This document shows, one piece after another, positions 24,957 to 35,146 of a stretch of 64,000 nucleotides of DNA. Position numbers and translations under genes: made by a program. Origin of the DNA: Helianthus annuus (lineage: Eukaryota; Streptophyta; Magnoliopsida; Asterales; Asteraceae); NCBI RefSeq assembly GCF_002127325.2, contig NC_035437.2, positions 171,929,378 to 171,993,377 on the forward strand, in the 5' to 3' direction. Numbering within the stretch: position 1 is the stretch's first letter; every line of letters starts with the position of its first letter. Below the pieces are notes generated by a model. The model saw only the letters and a list, made by a program, of their open reading frames with translations, was not told the origin of the DNA and made no database searches.

Positions 24957-25839
24957 TGTGACAACTCGAACTTTAGACTTGCTTTGATGTAACGTTACGT
25001 GCTTATGTGACATTTCGAACTAATGAATGTTATGATATTATGTGCTTTTTATGTGTGTGTGTGTTATGTTTATCGAGCCAAACCCGATCCGCACAACACT
25101 ACAAACCGGCCACACAAAGCCCTTTGGGCCACACCTTGTACGCGGACCATTAGACAACCGAGTGGGCTCGGCCCACTCCCCACTCGCAACACAAAACCGA
25201 GTTTAGGGGTTTTGTTTTACCACTTTTGCAAAATCACAAACACACACAAACCCTAGAAGCTTTGCTCTCTCTCTCGTTTACTTGGAACCCGACGGCGAAC
25301 AACACTTCTCGGCTCACCCTCTCTTTGATTCCAACCGGTTAGTGTACATGGTTATTTGATTGTATATGATGATATTGTGATCTATGCGTTTACATGATGA
25401 TTTTATATGATTCTTGAACATTACATGATGTAATTCGGATGATGATAGTATGGTTGATTGTGATAGAACCGGTTTACATGTGTGCTTTGTTATAAATTAA
25501 ATGTTAGTATGTGTTTCGGATTGTTAACATGTTCATACGGATCGGATGAAACTCGATGAAATCTGTTGTTATGCTATATGATTCGGATGTTAACTTGTGG
25601 ATGTGCTAAGTTTTGGGCTAGGTAATTAGTCACGGTTACATGTTCATAGAAATAGATTATTGTTCATATGAATGCAGTTCACGTTGATTCGATGTTCTTG
25701 AATGGTTATGAATATGCATGAAAATTAAATCAACTGTTGATAAATTTCTGTGATTGATCTGATTTCGAAACTGCCTTAGATGTTTGCTAGAATCACGGAA
25801 TAGTCAATGCAGGAATTATGGAAACCAGTTACACACGCG

Positions 25840-26076
25840 GTTGCGACTCGGCATCACTCGTTGCGAGTCGGAACCCCACTCGAGACCACGAACAACATCA
25901 GCCGAGACCACGGTTGCGAGTCCCGTTGCGACTCGTAACCAGACCATGATGAACCGAGATCACCATTACGACTCGCAACCAGCGGTTGCGACTCGTAATC
26001 TCCGGCTGTGACTCGTAACCGGGCCATGACAAACCGAAACCATTGGTTGCGACTCGAGATCTCCCGTTGCGAGTCG
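25840..26076. repeat. Array of TTGCGACTCG / TTGCGAGTCG words in the C LTR
   Basis: About ten copies of TTGCGA(C/G)TCG, or one-base variants, in both orientations within 240 bp, separated by ACCATGA-type spacers. The identical copy in the 3' LTR is at 33278-33514. Confidence 0.75.
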
Positions 26077-26443
26077 AGACCATCATTTACACGCACACTG
26101 TTGGGCCTTCACTGTTACGGGCCCAATCTATTGAGCCCAATGATTTGATTTATGGGCTGTTTATTAATGGACTTGAATGTGTTTGCTATTTGGGCCGATT
26201 GAGAATCTGGACTGTTTTGTTATTGGGCTGCTTATGTCTTTGGGCCGGGTATTGTTGGACTTAGACAATTGGATCACGCATGCTATGTCTTATCTGCTTA
26301 CGTGCGTACATGTTTGCCATGACTATACGTGATTACTATATACGTGCTATATACGAACCTGACTCGTATAATAACCATGGTAGGACGTGAGTGACCATTT
26401 ACTTGCTACTTGTACTCTCTGTGTATCTGCCGAGCAAACCAAG

Positions 26444-26996
26444 GTGAGTTCACACAGCCAAGGCATGGGATTCCCGGGTTGGGAATTGGGTTGGATATGT
26501 TGAATTTGGAATGATTACTCGTACTTACGCATATACCAGACTATAGACCATCGTCCTCAGGTTAGTCAGGACACGTTACGTAAAGCCTACGTAACCCAGT
26601 ACATTTGCCATATGTCTCCCGGGTCGGGAGGACACGTTACGTAAAGCCTACGTAACCCAATACCATTCACTGGCTTCCAGGTCGGAAGGCCACGCTGCGT
26701 AAAGCCTACGTAGCCCCCACGCGTACCACTGTCCTCGGGGAAGGGCACGTCACGTAAAGCCTACGTGACCCTGTACGTTTTCCTGTTCTCGGTAAAGAAG
26801 AACACATGGTCGGAAGTTAGTCTAGTAAGTACCGTTAATGAGAAGCCCTCATTGACCAGGATGAACATGGGAAGCCCCCACCTTTAGTACACACTAGTAT
26901 GGGAAGCCCCCACTAGCTATACTTATGCATGTTATGAACTTACTTTCTGTGAACTCGCTCAACTAGTTTGTTGATTATTTGCTGCATGCCTTGCAG
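26444..26996 (+). other. Predicted leader intron in the C LTR
   Basis: The donor AAG|GTGAGT (26444) is a full consensus match. The acceptor CTTGCAG|GACC (26996) lies 277 bases before the LTR end, close to the position of the acceptor in B. An upstream donor (CCG|GTTAGT, 25338) is an alternative. It encloses the whole AAGCC hairpin array. Inference from consensus only. Confidence 0.45.
26575..26916 (+). repeat. Seven-hairpin array with constant AAGCC loop
   Basis: Hairpins at 26575-26595, 26636-26656, 26694-26714, 26749-26769, 26834-26856, 26868-26880 and 26900-26912 all present AAGCC between complementary arms. Arms: GTTACGTA/TACGTAAC (twice), GCTGCGTA/TACGTAGC, GTCACGTA/TACGTGAC, GTTAATGAG/CTCATTGAC, TGGG/CCCA (twice). 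Changes in one arm are matched in the other, or leave a G-T wobble. The 3' LTR copy is at 34013-34354. Confidence 0.85.
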
Positions 26997-27276
26997 GACC
27001 TTAGGTACTTTATGGAGCTTGCACAAGGAAGGAGCAGGTCGTTGTGGGCAGATGGATCATGAACATTATTGAACTTATAACTTTATTTGGGTTTACTTTA
27101 CATTGCTTCCGCTACTTAAAACAGTATTTGGTTTTGAAACATCGATCATGTCATGGTGACTTACGTTAACTACTTTATATTAAATGCTATGTTTGATATG
27201 ATTGATGGCTTGATCCTGGTCAGTCACGCTCCCAAGCGGCGGTACTCCGCGGGTGGATTTTGGGGGTGTGACAGAT

Positions 27277-27290
27277 TGGTATCAGAGCCA
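27277..27290 (+). other. Primer binding site of C (initiator Met tRNA)
   Basis: TGGTATCAGAGCCA, three bases inside the 5' LTR. Confidence 0.92.
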
Positions 27291-27587
27291 TTGGTTATAG
27301 AGAACTTGGTTTTAATATGGGAAAACGTTTTTATTAAAACCGGACTATAACCAGAACAGTGCTCTCAACGATCCACAACGACGCTTCGCTCCACGTGCAA
27401 GACTCGACATCTTAGGTAATAAGGTTTATATTTATTGCCTGTTTGCTAGAACTGCTTAGAACCTTGCTCGCATTACGCTTAGATACACATGCTTTGATTA
27501 CATGAGAACACCTATATGCCTACGCTTTTCTGTCATCGCCCTACTCGCGAACCATTCTTACGTATGCTACTTGTTACTATGAAGATC

Positions 27588-27675
27588 ATGTCTGGACGAA
27601 TCAACATGACACAAGCCCAGCTAGAGGCTCTTGTTCAAGCTCAAGTTGCTGCGGCAGTTGCAGCAGCTCAAGCAG
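27588..27675 (+). CDS. Probable first coding exon of C gag
   Basis: ATG at 27588 opens MSGRINMTQAQLEALVQAQV, which resembles the N-terminus common in Tekay-type gag (a TQAQLEALV-like block; B has [10 protein letters not shown]). The frame meets a stop at 27705-27707. A GT-AG intron of 90 bp (27676-27765; CAG|GTAGTA ... ACAATAG|GTC) would join it in phase to codons just ahead of 27807, giving a 1546-aa product. The alternative is that translation starts at 27807 and this is a leftover; the retained gag-like N-terminus argues against that. Confidence 0.6.
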
Positions 27676-27806
27676 GTAGTATATCCTGCAGTATAGGCAC
27701 ACACTAGGATCTTTAGATCCTACATTAACTCTCGTATTTAACTTCGCCCTATTCGTACACAATAGGTCAACACGCGCAGCAGCCAGTCTGCACTTTCAAG
27801 AACTTT

Positions 27807-30800
27807 ATGGACTGTCGTCCAAACTCTTTCAGCGGCACAGAAGGAGCAGTGGGACTCCTCCACTGGTTCGAGAAGCTAGAATCAGTATTCGAAATGTGCG
27901 AGTGCCCTGAGGCTCGCAAGGTCAAGTTTGCTACCGGTACTTTGGAAGGGATAGCATTGACTTGGTGGAACGCCCAAGTCCAGATCTTAGGGTTGGCAGC
28001 TGCTAACGCCACCCCATGGAACGATTTCAAGGAACTCATCAAGCGTGAGTACTGTACACGTGAGGATATTCACAAGCTGGAAGACGAGCTTTATAACCTG
28101 AAAATGGTTGGATCGGAAATCGAGGCGTATACTAAACGGTCTAATGAACTGGCCGTTCTGTGTCCTACTATGGTGGACCCTCCATACAAGCGCATTGAGT
28201 TGTATCTCAAGGGATTGGCGCCAGAAATTCAGAGCCACGTGACGTCGGCTAACCTCGAAAACATCCAGGAAATCCAGCGCCTTGCTCACCGTATCACCGA
28301 TCAGGCAGTTGATCAGAATAAACTGCCCAAGCGTGTTAACGCTACTGCTAACGTCACCACCTCAGTTACTCCTGCTACATCTGGTGACAGTAAAAGAAAA
28401 TGGGATGGAGATTCGAGTAAAGGTTCAGCGACCGTTCAGCCACAAGCTCAGCAACAGAAAATCGACCACTATCAGAGTCCCAGTCAGCAATCCTCTGGTA
28501 GTCACAGACAGAGGAGATATCAGGGTAGTCAACCCAGGTGCCACAACTGCAACAGGCATCACCACGGCCCATGTAACAAGGGTCGTTGTCAAAGGTGTCT
28601 TAAGATGGGTCACGAGGCCAAAGACTGTAGGAGTCCACGGCCTGCGAATCAGAATCAGCAGCCTCAGCAACCAGCTCCACAGAACCAGCAGCAGCAACAG
28701 CAGCCACAGCGTGGAAACCGGGGATGTTTCCAGTGTGGGGCTGAAGGTCACTTCAAACGCGATTGCCCTCAGTTGAACCAGAATCGCAACAACAATAACC
28801 AGGGCAACGGCAACAACAACGGCGGAAACAACAACAACAACAACGGCAATGAAGCTCGTGGTCGTGCATTCGTGCTAGGTCGAGGTGACGCAGTGAACGA
28901 TCCCAACGTTGTTATGGGTAAGTTTCTCCTCGACAATATTTACGTTACTGTTTTATTTGATTCGGGTGCGGATACAAGCTATATGTCTGTGAAAATGTGT
29001 CAACTGCTAAAACGTGCACCAACACTTTTACCCACCAAACATGTAGTAGAGTTAGCTAACGGTAAAAGTCTAGAAGCCACGCACGTAGTTCAGGGTTGTA
29101 ATCTTATCCTAGCTGGTCAAGCCTTCTCCATTGATCTCATTCCCATAGTTTTGGGTAGCTTCGACGTCGTGATTGGGATGGATTGGCTTTCCCAACACCA
29201 GGCAGAAATCTTATGCAGCGAAAAGGTTATTCGCATTCCTCGTTCTGGTCAGGAACCTCTAGAAGTTCAAGGCGACAAGAGTGGTGCAGTGGTGGGCATC
29301 ATCTCTTTCTTGAAGGCTCAGAAATGCTTACGTAAGGGTCACACAGCCATTTTGGCTCTTGTTACAGACGCCTCAGCAAAGGAAAAGAAATTGGAAGACA
29401 TTCCAGTTGTACGTGATTACCCTCAGGTGTTTCCTGAAGACTTACCAGGCTTACCGCCTCATCGTCAGGTTGAATTTCAGATCGAGCTCGCTCCAGGAGC
29501 AGCACCCATAGCTCGCGCACCATATCGTCTAGCTCCATCGGAATTGGAGGAATTGTCAAAGCAACTGCAGGAACTCTTGGAAAAGGGTTTCATTCGTCCA
29601 AGCTCTTCGCCTTGGGGAGCTCCAGTACTTTTCGTGAAGAAGAAAGACGGTACGTTCAGGATGTGCATCGACTACCGTGAACTCAACAAGGTGACGGTGA
29701 AGAACCGTTATCCTCTTCCACGCATAGACGACTTATTCGACCAGTTGCAAGGGTCGTGTTACTATTCGAAGATAGACTTGAGGTCAGGATACCATCAGTT
29801 GAGAGTCCGGGATGAGGACGTCTCCAAGACAGCCTTCAGAACTCGTTACGGTCACTACGAGTTTCTCGTCATGCCGTTTGGGTTAACGAACGCGCCCGCT
29901 GTATTTATGGATCTTATGAACAGGGTGTGCAAACCCTATCTCGACAAGTTCGTCATTGTTTTCATCGACGACATTCTGATTTACTCCAAGAGTCAGGAGG
30001 AACACGAGCAGCATCTTCGCCTTATTTTGGAACTCCTTCGGAAGGAACAGTTGTACGCCAAGCTTTCTAAATGCGACTTCTGGCTTCGTGAAGTCCACTT
30101 CTTAGGCCATGTAGTGAACAAGGATGGGATCCATGTCGATCCATCCAAGGTAGATTCGATCAGGAACTGGCCTGCACCGCGTACACCGACAGAAATACGC
30201 CAATTCTTGGGTTTGGCAGGTTACTACAGACGGTTTATCAAGGATTTCTCGAAGATTGCTCAGCCGCTTACGTTACTGACACAGAAGGGTGTTACCTATC
30301 GCTGGGGGGAGCCCCAGGAGACTGCTTTCCAACACTTAAAGGATAGACTTTGCAGTGCACCTATCCTCTCATTGCCAGAGGGCACAGACGACTTCGTGGT
30401 TTATTGTGATGCATCCATTCGGGGACTGGGATGTGTGTTAATGCAGCGCGACAAGGTTATCGCTTACGCCTCACGTCAACTCAAGGTTCACGAACGCAAC
30501 TACACGACGCACGATTTAGAGCTGGGAGCTGTTGTTTTCGCGCTTAAGATATGGCGACACTACCTGTACGGTACCAGGTGCACGATTTACACCGATCACA
30601 GGAGTCTCGAGCATATCCTTAAGCAAAAGGATTTGAATATGCGTCAACGACGATGGGTCGAGTTACTTAACGACTACGAATGCGCTATCAAGTATCATCC
30701 AGGCAAAGCCAATGTGGTGGCTGATGCCCTTAGTCGAAAGGACACTTTACCGAAGCGCGTGCGAGCACTACAGCTTACGATTCAGTCTAGCCTTCCTGCT

Positions 30801-32318
30801 CAGGTACGAGCTGCTCAGATAGAAGCACTGAAGCCCGAAAACGTCAAGGCTGAAGCCTTACGCGGCTCACGGCAGCAAATGGAACAGAAGGCAGACGGCG
30901 CCTACTATGTAACGGGCCGGATTTGGGTCCCACTCTATGGCGGTCTACGCGAACTTGTGATGGATGAAGCACACAAGTCTCGCTATTCGGTACATCCAGG
31001 GTCGGATAAAATGTACCACGATATCAGCACTACCTATTGGTGGCCTAGTATGAAGGCCCACATTGCTACGTATGTTGGAAAATGCTTGACATGTGCAAGA
31101 GTCAAGGTCGAATATCAGAAACCAGCTGGTCTACTTCAGCAGCCTAAGATACCTCAGTGGAAATGGGAAGAAATTTCCATGGATTTCGTTACAGGCCTAC
31201 CTAGATCCCAGCGTGGGAACGATACGATATGGGTCATAGTTGATCGACTCACTAAGTCTGCACACTTCCTACCGATTAAGGAAACGGACAAGTTCTCCAC
31301 ACTTGCAGACGTCTATCTTAAAGAAGTTGTTTCGAGGCACGGGGTGCCCACATCTATCATTTCGGATCGCGACGCACGATTCACATCAGAACTATGGCAA
31401 GCGATGCATAAATCCTTTGGCTCACGACTAGACATGAGCACAGCATACCACCCTCAGACGGATGGGCAGTCTGAGCGAACGATTCAAACGCTTGAAGACA
31501 TGCTTCGGGCATGCGTCATCGACTTCGGCAACGGCTGGGAAAAGCACCTCCCTTTGGTGGAGTTTTCTTACAATAACAGTTATCACACCAGCATTCAAGC
31601 CGCTCCATTCGAGGCATTGTACGGGCGTAAATGCCGGTCACCTCTCTGTTGGGCAGAGGTGGGGGATAGTCAGATTACGGGTCCAGAGATTGTAGTGGAC
31701 GCCACGGAAAAGATAGCACAGATACGACAACGCATGGCGGCGGCACGCGACCGTCAGAAAGCCTACGCGGACAAGCGTAGAAAGCCATTGGAATTCGAGG
31801 TCGGGGACCGGGTTTTATTGAAAGTTTCACCCTGGAAGGGTGTGGTTCGTTTTGGCAAACGGGGCAAACTGAATCCGCGATACGTCGGACCATTCGAAAT
31901 CATAGAAAAGATTGGCAAAGTAGCCTACAAGTTGAAACTACCAGCTGAACTCGGGGCAGTTCACAATGTTTTTCACGTGTCGAACTTAAAGAAGTGCTTA
32001 TCAGATGAAAACCTCATCATTCCTTTTAAGGAACTCACTATCGACGAGCGGTTGCAGTTCGTCGAGGAACCAGTTGAAATCACGGACCGGGATGTGAAGG
32101 TCCTCAAACACAAGAGAATCCCTCTTGTTCGAGTTCGTTGGAACTCCAAACGTGGTCCAGAGTACACCTGGGAACGCGAAGACAGGATGACAGAAAAGTA
32201 CCCCCAGTTATTCGGGAACCAGGCAACCACTACTGAGGCTGAAGCTACTACTTCGGAATTTCGGGACGAAATTCCAGATCAACGGGGGGAGGATGTGACA
32301 CCCCAGGAAAATCAGTGA
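27807..32318 (+). CDS. Gag-pol polyprotein of C, intact, 1503 aa from this ATG
   Basis: Uninterrupted frame with a gag domain ([20 protein letters not shown]... LTWWNAQVQ), two zinc knuckles ([14 protein letters not shown] and [14 protein letters not shown]) and an Asn/Gly-rich linker. The protease motif is [10 protein letters not shown] (Asp near 386), the reverse transcriptase motif FIDDILIYS (near 719) and the RNase H motif YCDASIRG (near 866). Integrase has an HHCC region, D near 1125 (MDFVTGLP), D near 1186 (ISDRDARF) and E near 1222 (GQSERTIQ), giving D-x35-E. The C-terminus is a chromodomain-like tail ([16 protein letters not shown]...PQLF) plus about 30 extra residues that run through a palindrome and polypurine-like tract. 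The upstream codons 27768-27806 are open in this frame and probably belong to the protein after splicing. RT and integrase are clearly related to those of B, but gag is quite different. Confidence 0.93.
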   Translation: MDCRPNSFSGTEGAVGLLHWFEKLESVFEMCECPEARKVKFATGTLEGIALTWWNAQVQILGLAAANATPWNDFKELIKREYCTREDIHKLEDELYNLKMVGSEIEAYTKRSNELAVLCPTMVDPPYKRIELYLKGLAPEIQSHVTSANLENIQEIQRLAHRITDQAVDQNKLPKRVNATANVTTSVTPATSGDSKRKWDGDSSKGSATVQPQAQQQKIDHYQSPSQQSSGSHRQRRYQGSQPRCHNCNRHHHGPCNKGRCQRCLKMGHEAKDCRSPRPANQNQQPQQPAPQNQQQQQQPQRGNRGCFQCGAEGHFKRDCPQLNQNRNNNNQGNGNNNGGNNNNNNGNEARGRAFVLGRGDAVNDPNVVMGKFLLDNIYVTVLFDSGADTSYMSVKMCQLLKRAPTLLPTKHVVELANGKSLEATHVVQGCNLILAGQAFSIDLIPIVLGSFDVVIGMDWLSQHQAEILCSEKVIRIPRSGQEPLEVQGDKSGAVVGIISFLKAQKCLRKGHTAILALVTDASAKEKKLEDIPVVRDYPQVFPEDLPGLPPHRQVEFQIELAPGAAPIARAPYRLAPSELEELSKQLQELLEKGFIRPSSSPWGAPVLFVKKKDGTFRMCIDYRELNKVTVKNRYPLPRIDDLFDQLQGSCYYSKIDLRSGYHQLRVRDEDVSKTAFRTRYGHYEFLVMPFGLTNAPAVFMDLMNRVCKPYLDKFVIVFIDDILIYSKSQEEHEQHLRLILELLRKEQLYAKLSKCDFWLREVHFLGHVVNKDGIHVDPSKVDSIRNWPAPRTPTEIRQFLGLAGYYRRFIKDFSKIAQPLTLLTQKGVTYRWGEPQETAFQHLKDRLCSAPILSLPEGTDDFVVYCDASIRGLGCVLMQRDKVIAYASRQLKVHERNYTTHDLELGAVVFALKIWRHYLYGTRCTIYTDHRSLEHILKQKDLNMRQRRWVELLNDYECAIKYHPGKANVVADALSRKDTLPKRVRALQLTIQSSLPAQVRAAQIEALKPENVKAEALRGSRQQMEQKADGAYYVTGRIWVPLYGGLRELVMDEAHKSRYSVHPGSDKMYHDISTTYWWPSMKAHIATYVGKCLTCARVKVEYQKPAGLLQQPKIPQWKWEEISMDFVTGLPRSQRGNDTIWVIVDRLTKSAHFLPIKETDKFSTLADVYLKEVVSRHGVPTSIISDRDARFTSELWQAMHKSFGSRLDMSTAYHPQTDGQSERTIQTLEDMLRACVIDFGNGWEKHLPLVEFSYNNSYHTSIQAAPFEALYGRKCRSPLCWAEVGDSQITGPEIVVDATEKIAQIRQRMAAARDRQKAYADKRRKPLEFEVGDRVLLKVSPWKGVVRFGKRGKLNPRYVGPFEIIEKIGKVAYKLKLPAELGAVHNVFHVSNLKKCLSDENLIIPFKELTIDERLQFVEEPVEITDRDVKVLKHKRIPLVRVRWNSKRGPEYTWEREDRMTEKYPQLFGNQATTTEAEATTSEFRDEIPDQRGEDVTPQENQ

Positions 32319-32394
32319 ACAGTACAGTTTACCTAGCTTCCTCAGTAAGTGCATACCAAATTTCGGGACGAAATTTCCAATTAGTTGGGGATAA
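32255..32394 (+). other. Doubled palindrome plus polypurine module before the 3' LTR of C
   Basis: First copy: palindrome 32255-32275 (arms GGAATTTCG/CGAAATTCC, loop GGA), purine tract GGGGGGAGGA 32284-32293, then TGTGACA at 32294. Second copy: palindrome 32358-32376 (arms AAATTTCG/CGAAATTT, loop GGA), tract TTGGGGATAA 32385-32394, then the true LTR start TGTGACA at 32395. The second tract is weaker than the first. Confidence 0.75.
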
Positions 32395-34711
32395 TGTGAC
32401 AACTCGAACTTTAGACTTGCTTTGATGTAACGTTACGTGCTTATGTGACATTTCGAACTAATGAATGTTATGATATTATGTGCTTTTTATGTGTGTGTGT
32501 GTTATGTTTATCGAGCCAAACCCGATCCGCACAACACTACAAACCGGCCACACAAAGCCCTTTGGGCCACACCTTGTACGCGGACCATTAGACAACCGAG
32601 TGGGCTCGGCCCACTCCCCACTCGCAACACAAAACCGAGTTTAGGGGTTTTGTTTTACCACTTTTGCAAAATCACAAACACACACAAACCCTAGAAGCTT
32701 TGCTCTCTCTCTCGTTTACTTGGAACCCGACGGCGAACAACACTTCTCGGCTCACCCTCTCTTTGATTCCAACCGGTTAGTGTACATGGTTATTTGATTG
32801 TATATGATGATATTGTGATCTATGCGTTTACATGATGATTTTATATGATTCTTGAACATTACATGATGTAATTCGGATGATGATAGTATGGTTGATTGTG
32901 ATAGAACCGGTTTACATGTGTGCTTTGTTATAAATTAAATGTTAGTATGTGTTTCGGATTGTTAACATGTTCATACGGATCGGATGAAACTCGATGAAAT
33001 CTGTTGTTATGCTATATGATTCGGATGTTAACTTGTGGATGTGCTAAGTTTTGGGCTAGGTAATTAGTCACGGTTACATGTTCATAGAAATAGATTATTG
33101 TTCATATGAATGCAGTTCACGTTGATTCGATGTTCTTGAATGGTTATGAATATGCATGAAAATTAAATCAACTGTTGATAAATTTCTGTGATTGATCTGA
33201 TTTCGAAACTGCCTTAGATGTTTGCTAGAATCACGGAATAGTCAATGCAGGAATTATGGAAACCAGTTACACACGCGGTTGCGACTCGGCATCACTCGTT
33301 GCGAGTCGGAACCCCACTCGAGACCACGAACAACATCAGCCGAGACCACGGTTGCGAGTCCCGTTGCGACTCGTAACCAGACCATGATGAACCGAGATCA
33401 CCATTACGACTCGCAACCAGCGGTTGCGACTCGTAATCTCCGGCTGTGACTCGTAACCGGGCCATGACAAACCGAAACCATTGGTTGCGACTCGAGATCT
33501 CCCGTTGCGAGTCGAGACCATCATTTACACGCACACTGTTGGGCCTTCACTGTTACGGGCCCAATCTATTGAGCCCAATGATTTGATTTATGGGCTGTTT
33601 ATTAATGGACTTGAATGTGTTTGCTATTTGGGCCGATTGAGAATCTGGACTGTTTTGTTATTGGGCTGCTTATGTCTTTGGGCCGGGTATTGTTGGACTT
33701 AGACAATTGGATCACGCATGCTATGTCTTATCTGCTTACGTGCGTACATGTTTGCCATGACTATACGTGATTACTATATACGTGCTATATACGAACCTGA
33801 CTCGTATAATAACCATGGTAGGACGTGAGTGACCATTTACTTGCTACTTGTACTCTCTGTGTATCTGCCGAGCAAACCAAGGTGAGTTCACACAGCCAAG
33901 GCATGGGATTCCCGGGTTGGGAATTGGGTTGGATATGTTGAATTTGGAATGATTACTCGTACTTACGCATATACCAGACTATAGACCATCGTCCTCAGGT
34001 TAGTCAGGACACGTTACGTAAAGCCTACGTAACCCAGTACATTTGCCATATGTCTCCCGGGTCGGGAGGACACGTTACGTAAAGCCTACGTAACCCAATA
34101 CCATTCACTGGCTTCCAGGTCGGAAGGCCACGCTGCGTAAAGCCTACGTAGCCCCCACGCGTACCACTGTCCTCGGGGAAGGGCACGTCACGTAAAGCCT
34201 ACGTGACCCTGTACGTTTTCCTGTTCTCGGTAAAGAAGAACACATGGTCGGAAGTTAGTCTAGTAAGTACCGTTAATGAGAAGCCCTCATTGACCAGGAT
34301 GAACATGGGAAGCCCCCACCTTTAGTACACACTAGTATGGGAAGCCCCCACTAGCTATACTTATGCATGTTATGAACTTACTTTCTGTGAACTCGCTCAA
34401 CTAGTTTGTTGATTATTTGCTGCATGCCTTGCAGGACCTTAGGTACTTTATGGAGCTTGCACAAGGAAGGAGCAGGTCGTTGTGGGCAGATGGATCATGA
34501 ACATTATTGAACTTATAACTTTATTTGGGTTTACTTTACATTGCTTCCGCTACTTAAAACAGTATTTGGTTTTGAAACATCGATCATGTCATGGTGACTT
34601 ACGTTAACTACTTTATATTAAATGCTATGTTTGATATGATTGATGGCTTGATCCTGGTCAGTCACGCTCCCAAGCGGCGGTACTCCGCGGGTGGATTTTG
34701 GGGGTGTGACA
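32395..34711 (+). repeat. 3' LTR of C (2317 bp)
   Basis: Constant offset of 7438 bp from the 5' LTR and no difference seen. It ends at the second AGTTG (34712-34716). Confidence 0.95.
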
Positions 34712-34716
34712 AGTTG

Positions 34717-35146
34717 TGTCGTATGTCGTGTGTGTTCTTCCGAATGAGGAAGAGTGGTATTTATACAAGTGTAGGTGACTTATTTTAGGTAGCTAAACTA
34801 ATATTCAGCTCATTACCCCTTTAGGAATAAAGACAATCTAGCCTAAATTGCTGCCCATGAATCAAGCCATGTTTCCATATCCTGTGCAACGTCTTTCTTC
34901 GATTAAGCTCTTGCCATATTTGTGAAGACGCGTCCCTGGATCATGATGTCTAGAGCATATCCTGCTAGATGTTCCTGCAAAACAATATTGTATTAAGCGG
35001 AAGTGGCCGTTAGTATGAGGATCACCATAATGTCCCATGATCCTGATCCTGAAGTTCTGCGGAGGATCACTGTCTGCCAAAGAAACAAGGATCACTGGTT
35101 AGGATCATGTGTAAGGATCACCTATAATAAAAATCCAGCCCTAACA
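34717..35146 (-). repeat. 5' LTR of A1, part 2 (after insertion of C)
   Basis: 430 bp continuing the LTR from 24956. It differs from 952-1379 at roughly 27 positions, many more than in part 1, and at several of these sites it agrees with the A2 LTR instead. Confidence 0.88.

Larger units (their letters stand above)
24957..27273 (+). repeat. 5' LTR of C (2317 bp)
   Basis: Starts TGTGACAACTCG and ends GGGTGTGACA. A leader-like stretch (CAAACCCTAGAAGC followed by CTCTCTCTC, near 25245-25275) suggests transcription starts near 25240, so most of the LTR would be R/U5. It contains the TTGCGA(C/G)TCG array and the AAGCC hairpin array. Confidence 0.95.
24957..34711 (+). mobile_element. Chromovirus (Tekay/Del-like) Ty3/gypsy retrotransposon C, full length, 9755 bp
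   Basis: LTRs at 24957-27273 and 32395-34711, both 2317 bp. I found no difference between them in a line-by-line comparison by eye. AGTTG target duplication at 24952-24956 and 34712-34716. In plus order: LTR, initiator-Met-tRNA primer site, gag-pol with a possible short intron near its start, a doubled palindrome/polypurine module, LTR. It is inserted in the 5' LTR of A1. Identical LTRs and an open frame suggest that it is the youngest or one of the two youngest elements here. Confidence 0.95.

Noticed and set aside
25023..26264. Short frames in the C LTR
   Set aside because: Repeated identically in the other LTR because the LTRs are identical; no domains.
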